Assembly: GCA_910586955.1 (NCBI GenBank)
Contig: CAJUMM010000107.1
Coordinates: 1 to 8,440, forward strand
Source of the DNA: an uncultured Lachnospiraceae bacterium
GTDB taxonomy: Bacteria; Bacillota; Clostridia; Lachnospirales; Lachnospiraceae
Reading direction: 5' to 3'
DNA length: 8,440 bases
The translations under genes and the position numbers were made by a program. The notes below the pieces were generated by a model. It had not been told where the DNA came from and ran no database searches. It was given only the letters and a program-made list of their open reading frames with translations. Within the stretch, counting starts at the first letter, position 1, and every line of letters begins with the position of its first letter. This document shows, piece after piece, positions 1 to 5,769 of the stretch.

Positions 1-649
1 GGATGTGATTCTCTGGCTGGTGGAACCCACCACCTATATCGGAGCTGGAGAGCGCCACATTGCGGAGCAGCTTAAGAAGGCAGCCGTTCCGGTGATCCTG
101 GTGATCAACAAGGTGGATACGGTAAAACGGGAGGAAGTCCTGCTCTTTATTGATACTTACCGGAAAATCTATGATTTCGATGAGATTGTGCCTGTTTCCG
201 CCTTAAAGGGGGACAATACCCAGGTTCTTATCCGGCAGATCTTCAAATACCTGCCTTACGGTCCCCGGTTTTACGATGAGGATACGGTGACGGATCAGCC
301 TATGCGCCAGATTGTGGCGGAGCTTATCCGGGAGAAGGCCCTGCGCTGCCTGGACGAGGAGATTCCCCATGGGATTGCCGTTTCCATTGAGAAAATGAAG
401 GAACGGGGCGGCAGAAACCGGGTGACGGATATCGAGGCCACCATTATCTGTGAGAAGGATTCCCACAAGGGAATTATCATCGGAAAGCAGGGGGCTATGC
501 TGAAAAAGATCGGCAGCGCCGCCCGCTATGAGATTGAGGAGCAGCTGGAGATGAAGGTAAACCTGCAGCTGTGGGTAAAGGTGAAGAAGGACTGGCGGGA
601 CAGCGATTACTTAATCCGGAACTTCGGATATCGGGAAGGCAATGAGTAG
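1..649 (+). CDS. era: GTPase Era, 5'-truncated by the window edge
   Basis: Era is an essential GTPase that binds the 3' end of 16S rRNA and helps mature the 30S subunit. The reading frame is open from base 2 (GAT, Asp), so the start and roughly the first 85-90 residues lie outside; Era is usually about 300 aa and about 215 are present. The P-loop and the DxxG motif are therefore missing here. Visible are WLVEP and GAGERHIAEQL just after switch II, the G4 guanine-specificity motif NKVD (107-118), the G5-like VSALKG, and a C-terminal KH domain with its GxxG loop GKQG (482-493), followed by the typical Era ending LWVKVKKDWRDSD. The stop is TAG at 647-649. It heads the era - yqzL-like - recO order common in Firmicutes. 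Nothing in the visible part looks damaged. Confidence 0.97.
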   Translation, partial: DVILWLVEPTTYIGAGERHIAEQLKKAAVPVILVINKVDTVKREEVLLFIDTYRKIYDFDEIVPVSALKGDNTQVLIRQIFKYLPYGPRFYDEDTVTDQPMRQIVAELIREKALRCLDEEIPHGIAVSIEKMKERGGRNRVTDIEATIICEKDSHKGIIIGKQGAMLKKIGSAARYEIEEQLEMKVNLQLWVKVKKDWRDSDYLIRNFGYREGNE

Positions 650-718
650 GGCAAAAACCGCAGGTTTTCATTTGTCAAGGCCTTTTGCCACAAAACCTGC
701 TGGTATATTTTTAGCAGG
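650..718 (+). repeat. Interlocking inverted repeats between era and the yqzL-like gene
   Basis: Three pairings can be read directly. GGCAAAA (650-656) pairs with TTTTGCC (683-689). GCAGGTTTT (660-668) pairs perfectly with AAAACCTGC (692-700). CCTGCT (696-701) pairs with AGCAGG (713-718). The first two interlock like a pseudoknot. The second and third compete for the same CCTGC segment, so only one can form at a time. A further short hairpin AAAACC-GCA-GGTTTT (654-668) competes with the first two. The run TTTTT (708-712) does not follow a stem directly, so this is not a standard terminator. It may be an mRNA-level structure between era and the downstream genes; function is unknown. Confidence 0.45.
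701..709 (+). promoter_or_regulatory. Weak extended -10 promoter candidate for yqzL-like/recO
   Basis: TGG followed by TATATT (704-709) fits an extended -10 element (TGn-TATAAT). The nearest -35-like hexamer, TTGCCA at 685-690, is only 13 bases upstream, which is too close, so the call rests on the extended -10 alone. It would start transcription around 716, ahead of the small genes leading to recO. Read-through from era is equally possible. Confidence 0.25.
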
Positions 719-818
719 ATAGGAACCGTTCCCTGGGAGAAGCTAATCATGTGGACGCAAAGGCAAACGTGCCGGACCGGAAGCGTGAAATTCCAAGTTA
801 GAACAGGGGCGATGGCAG

Positions 819-1013
819 ATGACATGGGAACGGTTTGAACGGACGGGAGCGGTGGAAGACTATCTTCAATACCGGGGTGTGGACTTTAGGCTCCCTGGGG
901 CCGGAGGGCCGGCTGCTGCAGATTCTATGAGAACCCAAGGAGCGGCAAAGCATGGGACAGTTGATAACAGTGACGGGCATGGTGCTGGCTGCGTATCCGT
1001 ACAGCGACTATGA
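819..1013 (+). CDS. YqzL-like small protein, overlapping recO
   Basis: This is a 64-codon ORF in the position that yqzL occupies between era and recO in Bacillus. Its N-terminus reads MTWERFERTGAVEDYL. This fits the pattern I recall for YqzL proteins: a Trp, then Phe, then a T-G pair, then Val/Ile and Tyr-Leu (W-x2-F-x2-TG-x-V-x2-YL). The family has no established function. The start ATG lies 9 bases after an AGGGG (805-809). Only the first 20 or so residues look family-like. The remainder is Gly/Ala-rich and runs 62 bases into recO in another frame, longer than the roughly 45-50 residues expected. A +1 shift near 880 would instead end at a TGA around 927-929, before recO, so the true C-terminus is uncertain. 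The call rests on position and the N-terminal pattern, from memory. Confidence 0.55.
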   Translation: MTWERFERTGAVEDYLQYRGVDFRLPGAGGPAAADSMRTQGAAKHGTVDNSDGHGAGCVSVQRL

Positions 1014-1602
1014 TAAGCGTCTCGTTGTGCTGACAAAAGAGAGAGGGAAAATAAGCATGTTTGCGAAGGGAGCCAGGCGACAGAACAGCTCTCTTCTTGC
1101 TGTGTGCAGTTCCTTCGTCTTCGGGGAGTTCTCCGTTTACGAGGGCCGCAGCTCCTACAACCTGATGCAGGCGAAGGTGAAGAATTATTTTACGGATTTG
1201 AGCAGGGATTTTACAAAAGCCTGTTATGGGTTCTATTTCTGTGAGCTGGCAGAGTATTATACCAGGGAGGCAAACGACGAGCTGCCCATGCTGAAGCTTT
1301 TGTACCAGTCCCTGCGGGCTTTGGAGAACCGGAGCATTCCCGATATGCTGGTCCGCTACATATTTGAACTGAAAACCCTGGTCATAAGCGGGGACTGCCC
1401 GGTGGAGTTTGAGGAGCAGGAGGCAGGGGAATCCACTCGTTATACCCTGCAGTACATTGCAGCCTCCCCTGTGGAGCGCCTGTACACTTTTACGGTTTCT
1501 GAGGAGGTTTTAAAGGAACTGGGAGGAGTTCTGGAGCAATACCGGAAGCTTTATATGGAGGGAACCTATAAGTCCCTGGAGATTCTGGAAAGCTGTACTT
1601 GA
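952..1602 (+). CDS. recO: DNA repair protein RecO
   Basis: RecO acts in the RecFOR pathway: it binds single-stranded DNA and SSB, anneals complementary strands and helps load RecA at gaps. The protein is 216 aa, somewhat shorter than the usual 240-255. Residues 1-80 form the N-terminal OB-fold region, with the characteristic GMVLAAYPYSDYDKRLVVLTKE start and the GKISMFAKGARR segment. Residues from about 85 form the helical C-terminal domain (RDFTKACYGFYFCELAEYYT). The paired-Cys zinc site seen in many RecO proteins is absent; only Cys149 remains in that area, consistent with a shortened zinc-less variant. The start is ATG 952 with AAGGAG at 937-942, 9 bases upstream. The stop TGA (1600-1602) sits inside the -35 box of the next promoter. 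It lies downstream of era and the yqzL-like ORF, as in other Firmicutes. Confidence 0.95.
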   Translation: MGQLITVTGMVLAAYPYSDYDKRLVVLTKERGKISMFAKGARRQNSSLLAVCSSFVFGEFSVYEGRSSYNLMQAKVKNYFTDLSRDFTKACYGFYFCELAEYYTREANDELPMLKLLYQSLRALENRSIPDMLVRYIFELKTLVISGDCPVEFEEQEAGESTRYTLQYIAASPVERLYTFTVSEEVLKELGGVLEQYRKLYMEGTYKSLEILESCT

Positions 1603-1627
1603 AAAAAAGGACAAAAGACGATATACT
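1599..1627 (+). promoter_or_regulatory. Sigma-A-type promoter for the lipoprotein gene
   Basis: TTGAAA (1599-1604) and TATACT (1622-1627) are separated by exactly 17 bases, each one mismatch from consensus. The -35 box overlaps the recO stop codon. Transcription should start near 1633-1635. That is downstream of the ATG at 1630, so it supports the lipoprotein start at 1657. Confidence 0.7.
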
Positions 1628-1642
1628 ATATGGGTAAATTTT

Positions 1643-1650
1643 GGGAGGAA
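1643..1650 (+). promoter_or_regulatory. Ribosome binding site that sets the lipoprotein start
   Basis: GGGAGGAA is placed 8 bases (counted from GGAGG) before ATG 1657. The earlier in-frame ATG at 1630 has no such site and would put nine residues (MGKFWEEES) before the signal peptide. Confidence 0.8.
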
Positions 1651-1656
1651 GAGAGT

Positions 1657-2256
1657 ATGAAAAAATTAATCCATATCTGCCTGTGGGGGCTGGCTGTTTT
1701 TTGTCTGGCAGGCTGTTCCAAACCCATTCCCGATAAGACTACGTTTTCCCTGGATAAGACGGGGAAGATCACCTGTACGTATGTGGAAGACTTTTCGCAA
1801 GACTTTTACGGCGGCATCGACGTGGAGGGTGAACTCCAGGCGGAAATCGAGGCGGAAGTGGGAGATTACAACAAGAAATTCGACACGGCCCATCTGAAAC
1901 TCCAGCTGTTCCAGCTGGAAGAAAAGACGGGGAAGATGCAGCTGGTATTTGACGAAGCCAAGTATTATGCCGATTACACGGGGCTTGGCCTCTTTGCGGG
2001 CACAGTGGCGGAAGCCAGGGGCGCCGGCTATGACCTGGATGGAGAATTTATAGATGCAGAGGGGAGCCTTACGGATTTAAGCCTTCTTGCCAATGGGGAG
2101 CAGGCCAAAGTCCTGATTCTGGAGCTGGACGAGGTCATGGAAGTGGAAGTCCCCGGAAAAGTGCTCTGCGTGACGCCTCCTTCCAATGTGGTGATTGCGG
2201 GAAAGAATGGGGTCTCCGTCAGTGAGGCCCAGCAGGTTTGTATTGTATATGAATAA
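1657..2256 (+). CDS. Putative lipoprotein of unknown function
   Basis: The product is 199 aa. It begins with a textbook lipoprotein signal peptide: two lysines, a hydrophobic stretch, and the lipobox LAGC with the lipidated Cys at residue 20. It should be exported by Sec, lipidated by Lgt, cut by LspA, and anchored on the outer face of the membrane. The mature part is acidic and has no membrane segment. After the Cys it reads TTFSLDKTGKITCTYVEDF, then an acidic helical stretch (VEGELQAEIEAEVGDYNKKF) and an alternating charged/hydrophobic region. This resembles, from memory, small Lachnospiraceae lipoproteins with a 'kkdGkvt..iVEdFdkdYYd' opening; no function is known. No enzyme motif is visible. 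It has its own promoter inside the end of recO, and no terminator is seen before the glycyl-tRNA synthetase gene, so the two may share a transcript. Confidence 0.85.
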   Translation: MKKLIHICLWGLAVFCLAGCSKPIPDKTTFSLDKTGKITCTYVEDFSQDFYGGIDVEGELQAEIEAEVGDYNKKFDTAHLKLQLFQLEEKTGKMQLVFDEAKYYADYTGLGLFAGTVAEARGAGYDLDGEFIDAEGSLTDLSLLANGEQAKVLILELDEVMEVEVPGKVLCVTPPSNVVIAGKNGVSVSEAQQVCIVYE

Positions 2257-2263
2257 GTTCTGC

Positions 2264-2294
2264 GAGGGTGCGCTGGGTGGGCGGATGCGGAACT
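2264..2294 (+). repeat. Direct repeat, copy 1 (31 bases)
   Basis: A 31-base unit beginning GAGGGTGCGC and ending GGATGCGGAACT. It matches the unit at 2371-2401 at 29 of 31 positions; the differences are T/C at unit position 11 and T/A at position 15. It starts only 8 bases after the lipoprotein stop codon. TTCT lies shortly before both copies. Confidence 0.85.
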
Positions 2295-2320
2295 GGAATC
2301 AAAAACAGCAGGAGCCCGTA

Positions 2321-2382
2321 CGGCGCACAGAAGTATGAACGGACGCAGAGCGGCCGTGAATACTTCTAGTGAGGGTGCGCCG
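2321..2382 (+). repeat. Large imperfect hairpin upstream of the glycyl-tRNA synthetase gene
   Basis: The left arm CGGCGCAC (2321-2328) is directly continued by AGAAGTAT (2329-2336). They pair with GTGCGCCG (2375-2382) and ATACTTCT (2360-2367), with a 7-base bulge (2368-2374) on the right side. Within the 23-base loop, ACGG (2339-2342) pairs with CCGT (2354-2357). That is 16 strong pairs plus a 4-pair tip. The right arm runs into direct-repeat copy 2. GCGCAC could instead pair with GTGCGC (2268-2273) spanning the start of copy 1. No T-run follows, so it is not a terminator. It may be a leader structure or a dispersed extragenic repeat. Confidence 0.6.
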
Positions 2383-2401
2383 GGAGGGCGGATGCGGAAC
2401 T
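2371..2401 (+). repeat. Direct repeat, copy 2 (31 bases)
   Basis: Second copy of the unit at 2264-2294, with two mismatches. It ends 19 bases before the glycyl-tRNA synthetase start and just before the AGGAG ribosome binding site (2408-2412). A weaker third similarity, CGGACGCAGAGC (2340-2351), differs from CGGATGCGGAAC of copy 1 by three transitions and sits in the hairpin loop. Confidence 0.85.
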
Positions 2402-2420
2402 TTAAATAGGAGAATATGAG

Positions 2421-3809
2421 ATGGAAAAGACCATGGAAAAAATTGTCGCCCTTGCCAAGGCAAGAGGCTTTGTGTATCCCGGCTCCGAGATCTACGGGGG
2501 CCTTGCCAACACCTGGGATTACGGCAACCTGGGGGTGGAGCTGAAAAACAATGTGAAGCGTGCCTGGTGGCAGAAATTTGTCCAGGAGAATCCCTATAAC
2601 GTAGGCGTGGACTGCGCTATTCTGATGAATCCCCAGACCTGGGTGGCTTCGGGGCATCTGGGCGGTTTTTCCGATCCCCTGATGGACTGCAAGAGCTGCA
2701 AGGAGCGCTTCCGGGCCGACAAGCTCATTGAGGACTACATGGAGGAGAAGGGAATCACCATAGAGGGCTCCGTGGACGCCTGGTCCCAGGAGGAGATGAA
2801 GGCCTATATTGAGGAGCATGAGATTGCCTGCCCCTCCTGCGGGAAGCATGATTTTACGGATATCCGCCAGTTCAACCTGATGTTCAAGACCTTCCAGGGG
2901 GTGACGGAGGACGCCAAAAATACGGTGTACCTGCGCCCGGAGACAGCCCAGGGCATCTTTGTAAACTTTAAGAATGTACAGAGAACTTCCCGGAAGAAGG
3001 TTCCCTTCGGAATCGCCCAGATTGGGAAGTCCTTCCGGAATGAGATCACACCGGGGAACTTTACCTTCCGCACCCGGGAGTTTGAGCAGATGGAGCTGGA
3101 GTTCTTCTGCAAGCCGGGAACGGACCTGGAGTGGTTCGCCTACTGGAAGCAGTACTGCATTGACTGGCTGAAGGCTTTAGGCATGAAGGACCAGGAGATG
3201 CGGGCAAGGGATCACTCTCCGGAGGAGCTTTGCTTCTACAGCAAGGCCACCACGGATCTGGAATTCCTCTTCCCCTTCGGCTGGGGTGAGCTGTGGGGCA
3301 TCGCAGACCGCACCGATTACGACCTGACCCAGCACCAGAATGTGTCCGGGGAAGATATGTCCTACTTTGACGATGAGATGAAAGAGAAATATATCCCCTA
3401 CGTCATTGAGCCCTCCCTGGGAGCGGACCGGGTGGTCCTGGCTTTCCTGTGTGCGGCTTATGACGAGGAGGAGCTGGAGGGCGGGGATATGCGCACGGTT
3501 CTACGTTTCCATCCGGCCCTGGCTCCGGTGAAAATCGGCGTTCTGCCCCTGTCCAAGAAACTGAACGAGGGTGCGGAAAAGGTGTATGAGAAGCTCTGCA
3601 AGTCCTACAACTGCGAGTTTGACGACAGAGGGAATATCGGCAAGCGTTACCGCCGCCAGGATGAGATCGGAACGCCCTTCTGTGTGACCTACGACTTTGA
3701 CTCCCAAGAGGATCAGGCCGTAACCGTCCGGGATCGTGATACCATGGAGCAGGTGCGGGTGAAAATCGATGAGTTAGAGGCTTATTTTGCAGATAAGTTT
3801 CAGTTTTGA
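2421..3809 (+). CDS. glyS: Glycine--tRNA ligase, single-chain (alpha2) type
   Basis: This cytoplasmic class II synthetase charges tRNA-Gly with glycine at the cost of ATP. At 462 aa it is the homodimeric single-chain form, not the two-gene GlyQ/GlyS form of Bacillus and E. coli. The N-terminus GFVYPGSEIYGGLANTWDYG is diagnostic. Class II motif 1 lies in the LKNNVKRAWW region (41-50). Motif 2 is FRNEITPGNFTFRTREFEQ (205-223). Motif 3 is GADRVVLAFL (334-343), with its Arg at 337. The insertion carries two CxxC pairs (C90/C93 and C137/C140), likely a zinc site. The anticodon-binding domain runs from about 368 (PVKIGVLPL) to the end and includes DDRGNIGKRYRRQDEIGTPF. The start ATG has AGGAG (2408-2412) 8 bases upstream. 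The ATG at 2416 is out of frame. No T-box leader is recognisable. Confidence 0.97.
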   Translation: MEKTMEKIVALAKARGFVYPGSEIYGGLANTWDYGNLGVELKNNVKRAWWQKFVQENPYNVGVDCAILMNPQTWVASGHLGGFSDPLMDCKSCKERFRADKLIEDYMEEKGITIEGSVDAWSQEEMKAYIEEHEIACPSCGKHDFTDIRQFNLMFKTFQGVTEDAKNTVYLRPETAQGIFVNFKNVQRTSRKKVPFGIAQIGKSFRNEITPGNFTFRTREFEQMELEFFCKPGTDLEWFAYWKQYCIDWLKALGMKDQEMRARDHSPEELCFYSKATTDLEFLFPFGWGELWGIADRTDYDLTQHQNVSGEDMSYFDDEMKEKYIPYVIEPSLGADRVVLAFLCAAYDEEELEGGDMRTVLRFHPALAPVKIGVLPLSKKLNEGAEKVYEKLCKSYNCEFDDRGNIGKRYRRQDEIGTPFCVTYDFDSQEDQAVTVRDRDTMEQVRVKIDELEAYFADKFQF

Positions 3810-3824
3810 GTTGTGAGCGTAAGG

Positions 3825-3853
3825 TTGACGAAATTGCCAATTAGTGATAGTTT
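3825..3853 (+). promoter_or_regulatory. Candidate promoter for the PPi-phosphofructokinase gene
   Basis: TTGACG (3825-3830) is followed after 17 bases by TAGTTT (3848-3853). The latter is preceded by TGA (3845-3847), giving an extended -10. The -35 is near consensus and the -10 is weak. The predicted start near 3860 leaves a leader of about 40 bases. No terminator is visible after the glycyl-tRNA synthetase stop, so read-through is also possible. Confidence 0.45.
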
Positions 3854-3888
3854 AAAATAGGAGTGTTTAAAGCTCTGTAAAAAATAAC

Positions 3889-3895
3889 AAAGGAG
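3889..3895 (+). promoter_or_regulatory. Ribosome binding site that sets the PFP start
   Basis: AAAGGAG ends 7 bases before ATG 3903, a normal distance. It ends one base before ATG 3897, which is too close for initiation. The protein should therefore start MNLSPLQK at 3903. Confidence 0.8.
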
Positions 3896-3902
3896 TATGA
3901 TT

Positions 3903-5561
3903 ATGAATCTTTCACCACTTCAGAAAGCAAGATATGAGTATGTTCCGAAGCTTCCGGCAATGCTTAGAAACGGCATCACCGAGATTGCGGTTAAAGAAGG
4001 AAACACTACAACCAGCGCGGCGGATCAGGAGAAAATTAAAGCGCTGTTCCCAAATACCTACGGAAAACCGGAGGTTACCTTCGAGAAAGGACAGAATACT
4101 TCTGCCCCTAAGAAGCAGGTAGTCGGCGTGATCCTTTCCGGCGGACAGGCGCCTGGCGGACATAATGTGGTGTGCGGTCTGTACGATGCGCTGAAAGCCA
4201 CCAACAAAGAAAATGTCCTGATTGGTTTCAAGGGAGGTCCCAGCGGACTGATTGAGGATAACTATATTGTGTTTGAGGATGCCTACATTGATCAATACAG
4301 AAATACCGGTGGATTTGATATCATTGGCTCCGGAAGAACCAAGCTGGAGACCGAAGAGCAGTTTGCGATTGCCACAGAGGTCTGCAGGAAGCACGGCATT
4401 ACTGCCATCGTTATCATCGGCGGCGACGACTCAAACACCAACGCCTGCGTGCTTGCAGAGTACATGGCGGCGCACAACACCGGGGTACAGGTCATCGGGT
4501 GTCCGAAGACCATCGACGGCGACTTAAAGAACGAGGACATTGAGATTTCCTTTGGTTTTGATACGGCAACCAAGACTTACAGCGAATTGATTGGAAACAT
4601 TGAGAGAGATTGCAACTCTGCCAAGAAATACTGGCATTTCGTCAAGGTTATGGGACGGAGCGCTTCTCATGTTGCCCTGGAGTGCGCGCTGGAGTGCCAG
4701 CCGAATATCTGCCTGATCTCCGAGGAGGTTAAGGAAAAGAAGCAGTCCCTGTCCGAGATTGCGGATTATATTGCGGATGCCGTGGAGAAGAGAGCGGCCA
4801 AGGGCCTTAACTTTGGAGTTGTGGTGATTCCGGAGGGCGTGGTAGAATTCGTTCCGGAGTTTTCCTCTCTGATTGGAGAGATCAACGAACTTCTCGCAGG
4901 CAGCAAAGCAGATGTGTTTAATGCGCTTCCGGACTGGAGTGAGAAGTATGCGTTTATCGAGAAAGGACTTTCCCAGGGGGCCATGGGAGTATTTGCGATT
5001 CTTCCCCAGGCGATTCAGCAGCAGCTCTTCCTTGAGAGGGATCCCCACGGCAACGTACAGGTTTCTCTGATTGAGTCCGAGAAGCTGTTTGCCGCTCTCG
5101 TAGGCGATAAGCTGAAAGCAAGAAAAGCGGCAGGAACTTATACAGGCAAGTATGCAGTTCAGACGCATTTCTTTGGCTATGAGGGGAGATGTGCATTCCC
5201 GTCCAATTTTGACGCCGACTATTGCTACTCTCTCGGTTACAATGCGTTCATGCTGATCCAGTATGGTTACAATGGTTACCTTTCCAAGGTTTCCAACCTG
5301 TCCAAGCCGGCGGAAGAGTGGGTTGCGGGCGGTATGCCGATTACCAAGATGATGAACATTGAGAGAAGGCACGGCGAGGACAAGCCGGTTATCAAGAAGG
5401 CGCTTGTGGAACTGGATGGAAAGCCGTTCAAGTACTTTGAAGCACACAGAGATGAGTGGGCGGTGGAGACTGCTTACGTATTTCCGGGAGCGATTCAGTA
5501 CTATGGACCGGCTGAGGTGTGTGATGTTACTACCAGAACCCTTGCGTTGGAGAAAGCATAA
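3903..5561 (+). CDS. pfp: Diphosphate--fructose-6-phosphate 1-phosphotransferase (PPi-PFK, long type)
   Basis: This cytoplasmic enzyme reversibly phosphorylates fructose 6-phosphate with pyrophosphate to give fructose 1,6-bisphosphate, replacing the ATP-dependent step of glycolysis. With the start at 3903 it is 552 aa, the length of the long PFP clade (plant-like and spirochaete-like forms), against about 320 for ATP-PFK. The donor-site loop is SGGQAPGGHN (79-88). GGDD (173-176) has Asp where ATP enzymes have Gly. PKTIDGD (201-207) has Lys where ATP enzymes have Gly and contains the catalytic Asp. Both substitutions mark PPi specificity. MGRSASH (250-256) contributes to fructose-6-phosphate binding. 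The C-terminal half carries the long-clade helical insertion and ends with YGPAEVCD. It lies next to PPDK, another PPi-linked glycolytic enzyme, but is separated from it by a terminator. No allosteric site can be judged from this. Confidence 0.96.
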   Translation: MNLSPLQKARYEYVPKLPAMLRNGITEIAVKEGNTTTSAADQEKIKALFPNTYGKPEVTFEKGQNTSAPKKQVVGVILSGGQAPGGHNVVCGLYDALKATNKENVLIGFKGGPSGLIEDNYIVFEDAYIDQYRNTGGFDIIGSGRTKLETEEQFAIATEVCRKHGITAIVIIGGDDSNTNACVLAEYMAAHNTGVQVIGCPKTIDGDLKNEDIEISFGFDTATKTYSELIGNIERDCNSAKKYWHFVKVMGRSASHVALECALECQPNICLISEEVKEKKQSLSEIADYIADAVEKRAAKGLNFGVVVIPEGVVEFVPEFSSLIGEINELLAGSKADVFNALPDWSEKYAFIEKGLSQGAMGVFAILPQAIQQQLFLERDPHGNVQVSLIESEKLFAALVGDKLKARKAAGTYTGKYAVQTHFFGYEGRCAFPSNFDADYCYSLGYNAFMLIQYGYNGYLSKVSNLSKPAEEWVAGGMPITKMMNIERRHGEDKPVIKKALVELDGKPFKYFEAHRDEWAVETAYVFPGAIQYYGPAEVCDVTTRTLALEKA

Positions 5562-5584
5562 GTTGGAATAAATGTTAAAAAATA

Positions 5585-5620
5585 AACAAAATCGGGTGCT
5601 TTAGCACCCGATTTTGTTGT
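5585..5620 (+). terminator. Intrinsic terminator after pfp
   Basis: A perfect inverted repeat of 16 bases pairs 5585-5600 (core CGGGTGCT) with 5603-5618 (core AGCACCCG), closing a loop of about four bases (TTTA). The right arm contains ATTTTGTTGTT, and the left flank supplies a matching A-run, so it could work in both directions. It begins 23 bases after the pfp stop and separates pfp from ppdK. Confidence 0.93.
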
Positions 5621-5640
5621 TAAAATATGCTAAAAATGCC

Positions 5641-5668
5641 TTGACAATTTTTATATATATGTTACACT
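5641..5668 (+). promoter_or_regulatory. Strong promoter of ppdK
   Basis: A perfect -35 TTGACA (5641-5646) is followed after 16 bases by TACACT (5663-5668), which carries a TGT extension (5660-5662). The spacer is A/T-rich (ATATATAT). Just upstream are two near-copies of a 10-base A-rich unit (5621-5630 and 5631-5640) that could act as an UP element. Transcription should start near 5675, giving a leader of about 95 bases. Confidence 0.8.
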
Positions 5669-5671
5669 ATT

Positions 5672-5739
5672 TATGTGCGCAGGGTTGGGTCGTTGACCAC
5701 ATATCCGGCGTATCTTTGCGTTTAAGGAAGATATACCGG
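5672..5739 (+). promoter_or_regulatory. Structured 5' leader of ppdK
   Basis: The firm element is a hairpin pairing 5705-5716 (CCGG-C-GTATCTT) with 5728-5739 (AAGATAT-A-CCGG): 11 of 12 positions pair, one of them G-U, around an 11-base loop. A weaker hairpin upstream joins TATGTG (5672-5677) to CACATA (5698-5703), with GTC/GAC inside; part of its left arm may precede the transcription start. CGCA (5678-5681) in the first can pair with TGCG (5717-5720) in the loop of the second. The AGGAGG site (5754-5759) is outside the stems. I do not recognise a known riboswitch class. Confidence 0.45.
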
Positions 5740-5769
5740 TGAAACTATTATTCAGGAGGAAACAGTAAA

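Noticed and set aside
660..712. Intrinsic terminator after era
   Set aside because: The 9-base stem has a 23-base loop, and the T-run comes 8 bases after the stem and not directly. Standard termination is unlikely on the + strand.
1630..1656. Upstream in-frame start for the lipoprotein (ATG 1630)
   Set aside because: It lies before the predicted transcription start, lacks a ribosome binding site, and would put an acidic segment ahead of the signal peptide.
2257..2420. T-box riboswitch for the glycyl-tRNA synthetase gene
   Set aside because: GAGGGTG appears twice, but neither copy continues as the T-box AGGGTGG-N-ACCGCG core. No terminator hairpin with a T-run follows.
2028..2849. A 273-codon minus-strand open frame across the lipoprotein end, spacer and glycyl-tRNA synthetase start
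   Set aside because: It spans two real + strand genes and their spacer without any motif. Its Gly/Leu-rich translation looks like an antisense artefact.
3897..3902. Upstream in-frame start for PFP (ATG 3897)
   Set aside because: It is one base from the AGGAG site. ATG 3903 has normal spacing.
4524..5447. A 307-codon minus-strand open frame inside pfp
   Set aside because: It lies opposite a fully conserved enzyme, is low in recognisable motifs, and has no expression signals.
5693..5737. Second ppdK promoter using TTGACC (5693-5698)
   Set aside because: No -10-like hexamer lies at 15-19 bases; the TATACC at 5732-5737 is 33 bases away.
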